Virus record (IMG/VR): IMGVR_UViG_3300027687_000008
Span: 1-61,489 of that record
Source: a virus
Strand: one strand, 5' to 3'
DNA: 61,489 nt
How positions within the stretch are numbered: position 1 is the stretch's first letter; every line of letters starts with the position of its first letter. Shown piece by piece: positions 60,203-61,489 of the stretch. The notes below the pieces were generated by a model. That model searched no databases, was not told the DNA's origin, and saw only the letters and a program-made list of their open reading frames with translations. The translations under genes and the position numbers were made by a program.

Positions 60203-61489
60203 ATGAAAAACCTTGAGACTATAGCAGACGAATTATTTCACAAAATACGTGGACGTTTTCCGAAAATTACAGTAGGGAACGAAGCCGCCGAAGTGGTTAA
60301 TAAACCAAAAGAAGCTAGATTCTTTGAATTTGACTTTGCAAACGGCAAAAAAGTTAGTGTAAGTATTGACCAAAAAGCACTTACAGTAATGTACGGTCAG
60401 AATTTATTTTCAGAAGACGAACATGTACTTAAAAGTAAATGGTTTGACTTTTTAAAAGAATTAAGAGTATTTGCAAAAAAGAGAATGTTGAATTTTGATA
60501 CAAGAGATATAACAAAAACTAACTTAGACAAAAGAGATTATGAGTATCTAAGCACGGAGAAACAAATGAGCGAATCAAAAATGTATGGAACTAGTAGAAC
60601 TAGTTACCAAGATGTAGGAACAGCAAGACTTGTTGTAAAACATGCTGGTCCAGTTAACCACGAAAATGCCGCAGGACGCACACAAAATGTACACAGCATT
60701 TATATTGAAAGTGATGCCGGTGAAAGATTTAAATATCCATTCAGACACTTAAACGGTGCCAGAGCAATGGCTATGCACGTAAGTGAAGGTGGAAACGCAT
60801 ATGATGATTTTGGTAAACATATTACTGGATTATCAGAAGAATTAAACAAACTCCGTAAATTTAAGACATACATGAATCGCTCAAGTGTAATGGCTGAAGG
60901 TTTATCAGGGTATATGGACGTTGTAAATGAAAGACTTGTGGCTGTTAAAAAGACAGTTGAGTCACTACAACGTAAAGCGTATTATACAGAAACATTTACT
61001 AACTTCGAAACAACCGTGCTAGAAGAAGTTCCAGAAGATGTCTCAAATACTTGGATTGATGAACTTACTATTAGACAGTTTAACGAAGAATTAAAAGGCG
61101 TATTTCCATACGTATACAACTTAGTAAAAGAAGCAAACAAAATTGAAGAAGTAGATTTATCTTCATTATCATTAGATGACTATCTAAAAAGATTTGAAGT
61201 AGGTGACACAGTACTTCCAAAAGAAGAAAGCCCAGGACAAGCACCAGGTAAAGTTGTTAAAGTCCAAGACGACAAGTGTATGGTTAAGTTTGCAGACGGT
61301 TCAACAGAAGTATTTACACATGATGAACTAGAAGCTACTGATGCTAAAAACTTACCCGACGTTGATGAAGGTATGGGCGGAGAATATCACTGTAAAGATT
61401 GCGGAGATACACCACATAATCCAACTACAAATTGTTCACATGATGTACACGACGAAAATGGCGATCATTGGGTTGACAATAATGGCAAC
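60203..61489 (+). CDS. Structural-type protein, 3' partial
   Basis: Open from the ATG at 60203 to the end of the window (429 codons, no stop). Soluble, charged, helical. N-terminal ~110 residues (LETIADELFHKIRGRFPKITVGNE, ARFFEFDFANGKKVSVSI, SKWFDFLKELRVFAKKRMLNFD), then YQDVGTARLVVKHAGPVN, FKYPFRHLNGARAMAMHV, and near residue 355 a KOW/SH3-like strand pair (GKVVKVQDDKCMVKFADGS). A Cys/His patch (YHCKDCGD..HNPTTNCSHDVH) ends the visible part. Found after gp17 under a late box; likely an internal or assembly protein. Function unknown. Confidence 0.6.
   Translation, partial: MKNLETIADELFHKIRGRFPKITVGNEAAEVVNKPKEARFFEFDFANGKKVSVSIDQKALTVMYGQNLFSEDEHVLKSKWFDFLKELRVFAKKRMLNFDTRDITKTNLDKRDYEYLSTEKQMSESKMYGTSRTSYQDVGTARLVVKHAGPVNHENAAGRTQNVHSIYIESDAGERFKYPFRHLNGARAMAMHVSEGGNAYDDFGKHITGLSEELNKLRKFKTYMNRSSVMAEGLSGYMDVVNERLVAVKKTVESLQRKAYYTETFTNFETTVLEEVPEDVSNTWIDELTIRQFNEELKGVFPYVYNLVKEANKIEEVDLSSLSLDDYLKRFEVGDTVLPKEESPGQAPGKVVKVQDDKCMVKFADGSTEVFTHDELEATDAKNLPDVDEGMGGEYHCKDCGDTPHNPTTNCSHDVHDENGDHWVDNNGN

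Noticed and set aside
1-61489. tRNA genes, CRISPR arrays, insertion sequences, integrase or attachment sites
   Set aside because: None seen. All gaps are short and explained by promoters, ribosome-binding sites, three terminators and one structured leader.

Overview
This window is a gene-dense, AT-rich stretch of a tailed phage genome of the T4 superfamily (contractile tail), of the kind found in marine cyanophages and pelagiphages. The evidence is a set of T4-type morphogenesis genes: gp13 and gp14 (neck), gp15 (tail completion), gp18 (sheath), gp19 (tube), gp4 (head completion), gp16 and gp17 (terminase), plus gp1 (dNMP kinase). T4-type late promoter boxes (NATAAATA) stand in front of most structural operons. 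The host cannot be fixed from the window. No photosynthesis gene, tRNA, integrase, transposon or CRISPR array was seen. No gene-free gap exceeds 300 nt; the longest (2589-2727, 21840-21955, 49769-49875) hold promoters, a structured leader and a terminator.

Layout. (1) 1-21839, plus strand: tail-fibre/adhesin region with four very large modular proteins, several small beta-rich virion proteins, three tandem cysteine-rich proteins (30-31 Cys each) and a tail-assembly-chaperone-like protein, closed by a terminator. (2) 21925-30930, plus strand: a tightly coupled ten-gene tailoring island with a GT9-like glycosyltransferase, five proteins with 2-oxoglutarate/Fe(II)-oxygenase-like signatures, a NodU/CmcH carbamoyltransferase, a flavin-dependent halogenase, an SGNH-like esterase and a GmhB heptose phosphatase. 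(3) 30958-39483, plus strand: more fibre or baseplate proteins, one with a C-terminal cupredoxin (blue-copper) domain and one of 1975 residues. (4) 48018-39480, minus strand: gp14, gp15, Nudix hydrolase, two more halogenases, HldE, HldD and a cupin. (5) 48025-61489, plus strand: gp13, gp1, (HNH on minus), gp18, gp19, a gp19-like protein, gp4, gp16, small proteins, gp17 and a truncated structural gene.

How it may fit together. HldE, GmhB and HldD cover three of the four enzymes from sedoheptulose-7-phosphate to ADP-heptose (GmhA is absent here), and the GT9-like enzyme could transfer the heptose. Carbamoyltransferase, oxygenases and three halogenases could decorate the same glycan, a small molecule, or Trp-rich tail proteins; the target is unknown. 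Two perfect sigma70 promoters (for gp1 and for hldD-cupin) suggest that part of the set is made early, while most genes sit under late boxes.

A genome-wide signal stands out: on reading the whole window I found no GCAGC or GCTGC (GCWGC), although GCGGC and GCCGC are common. Ala-Ala pairs are always written with GCG or GCC first, and Ala-Ala-Ala as GCGGCCGCA, giving four NotI octamers in an AT-rich genome. This looks like escape from a GCWGC-specific restriction system.
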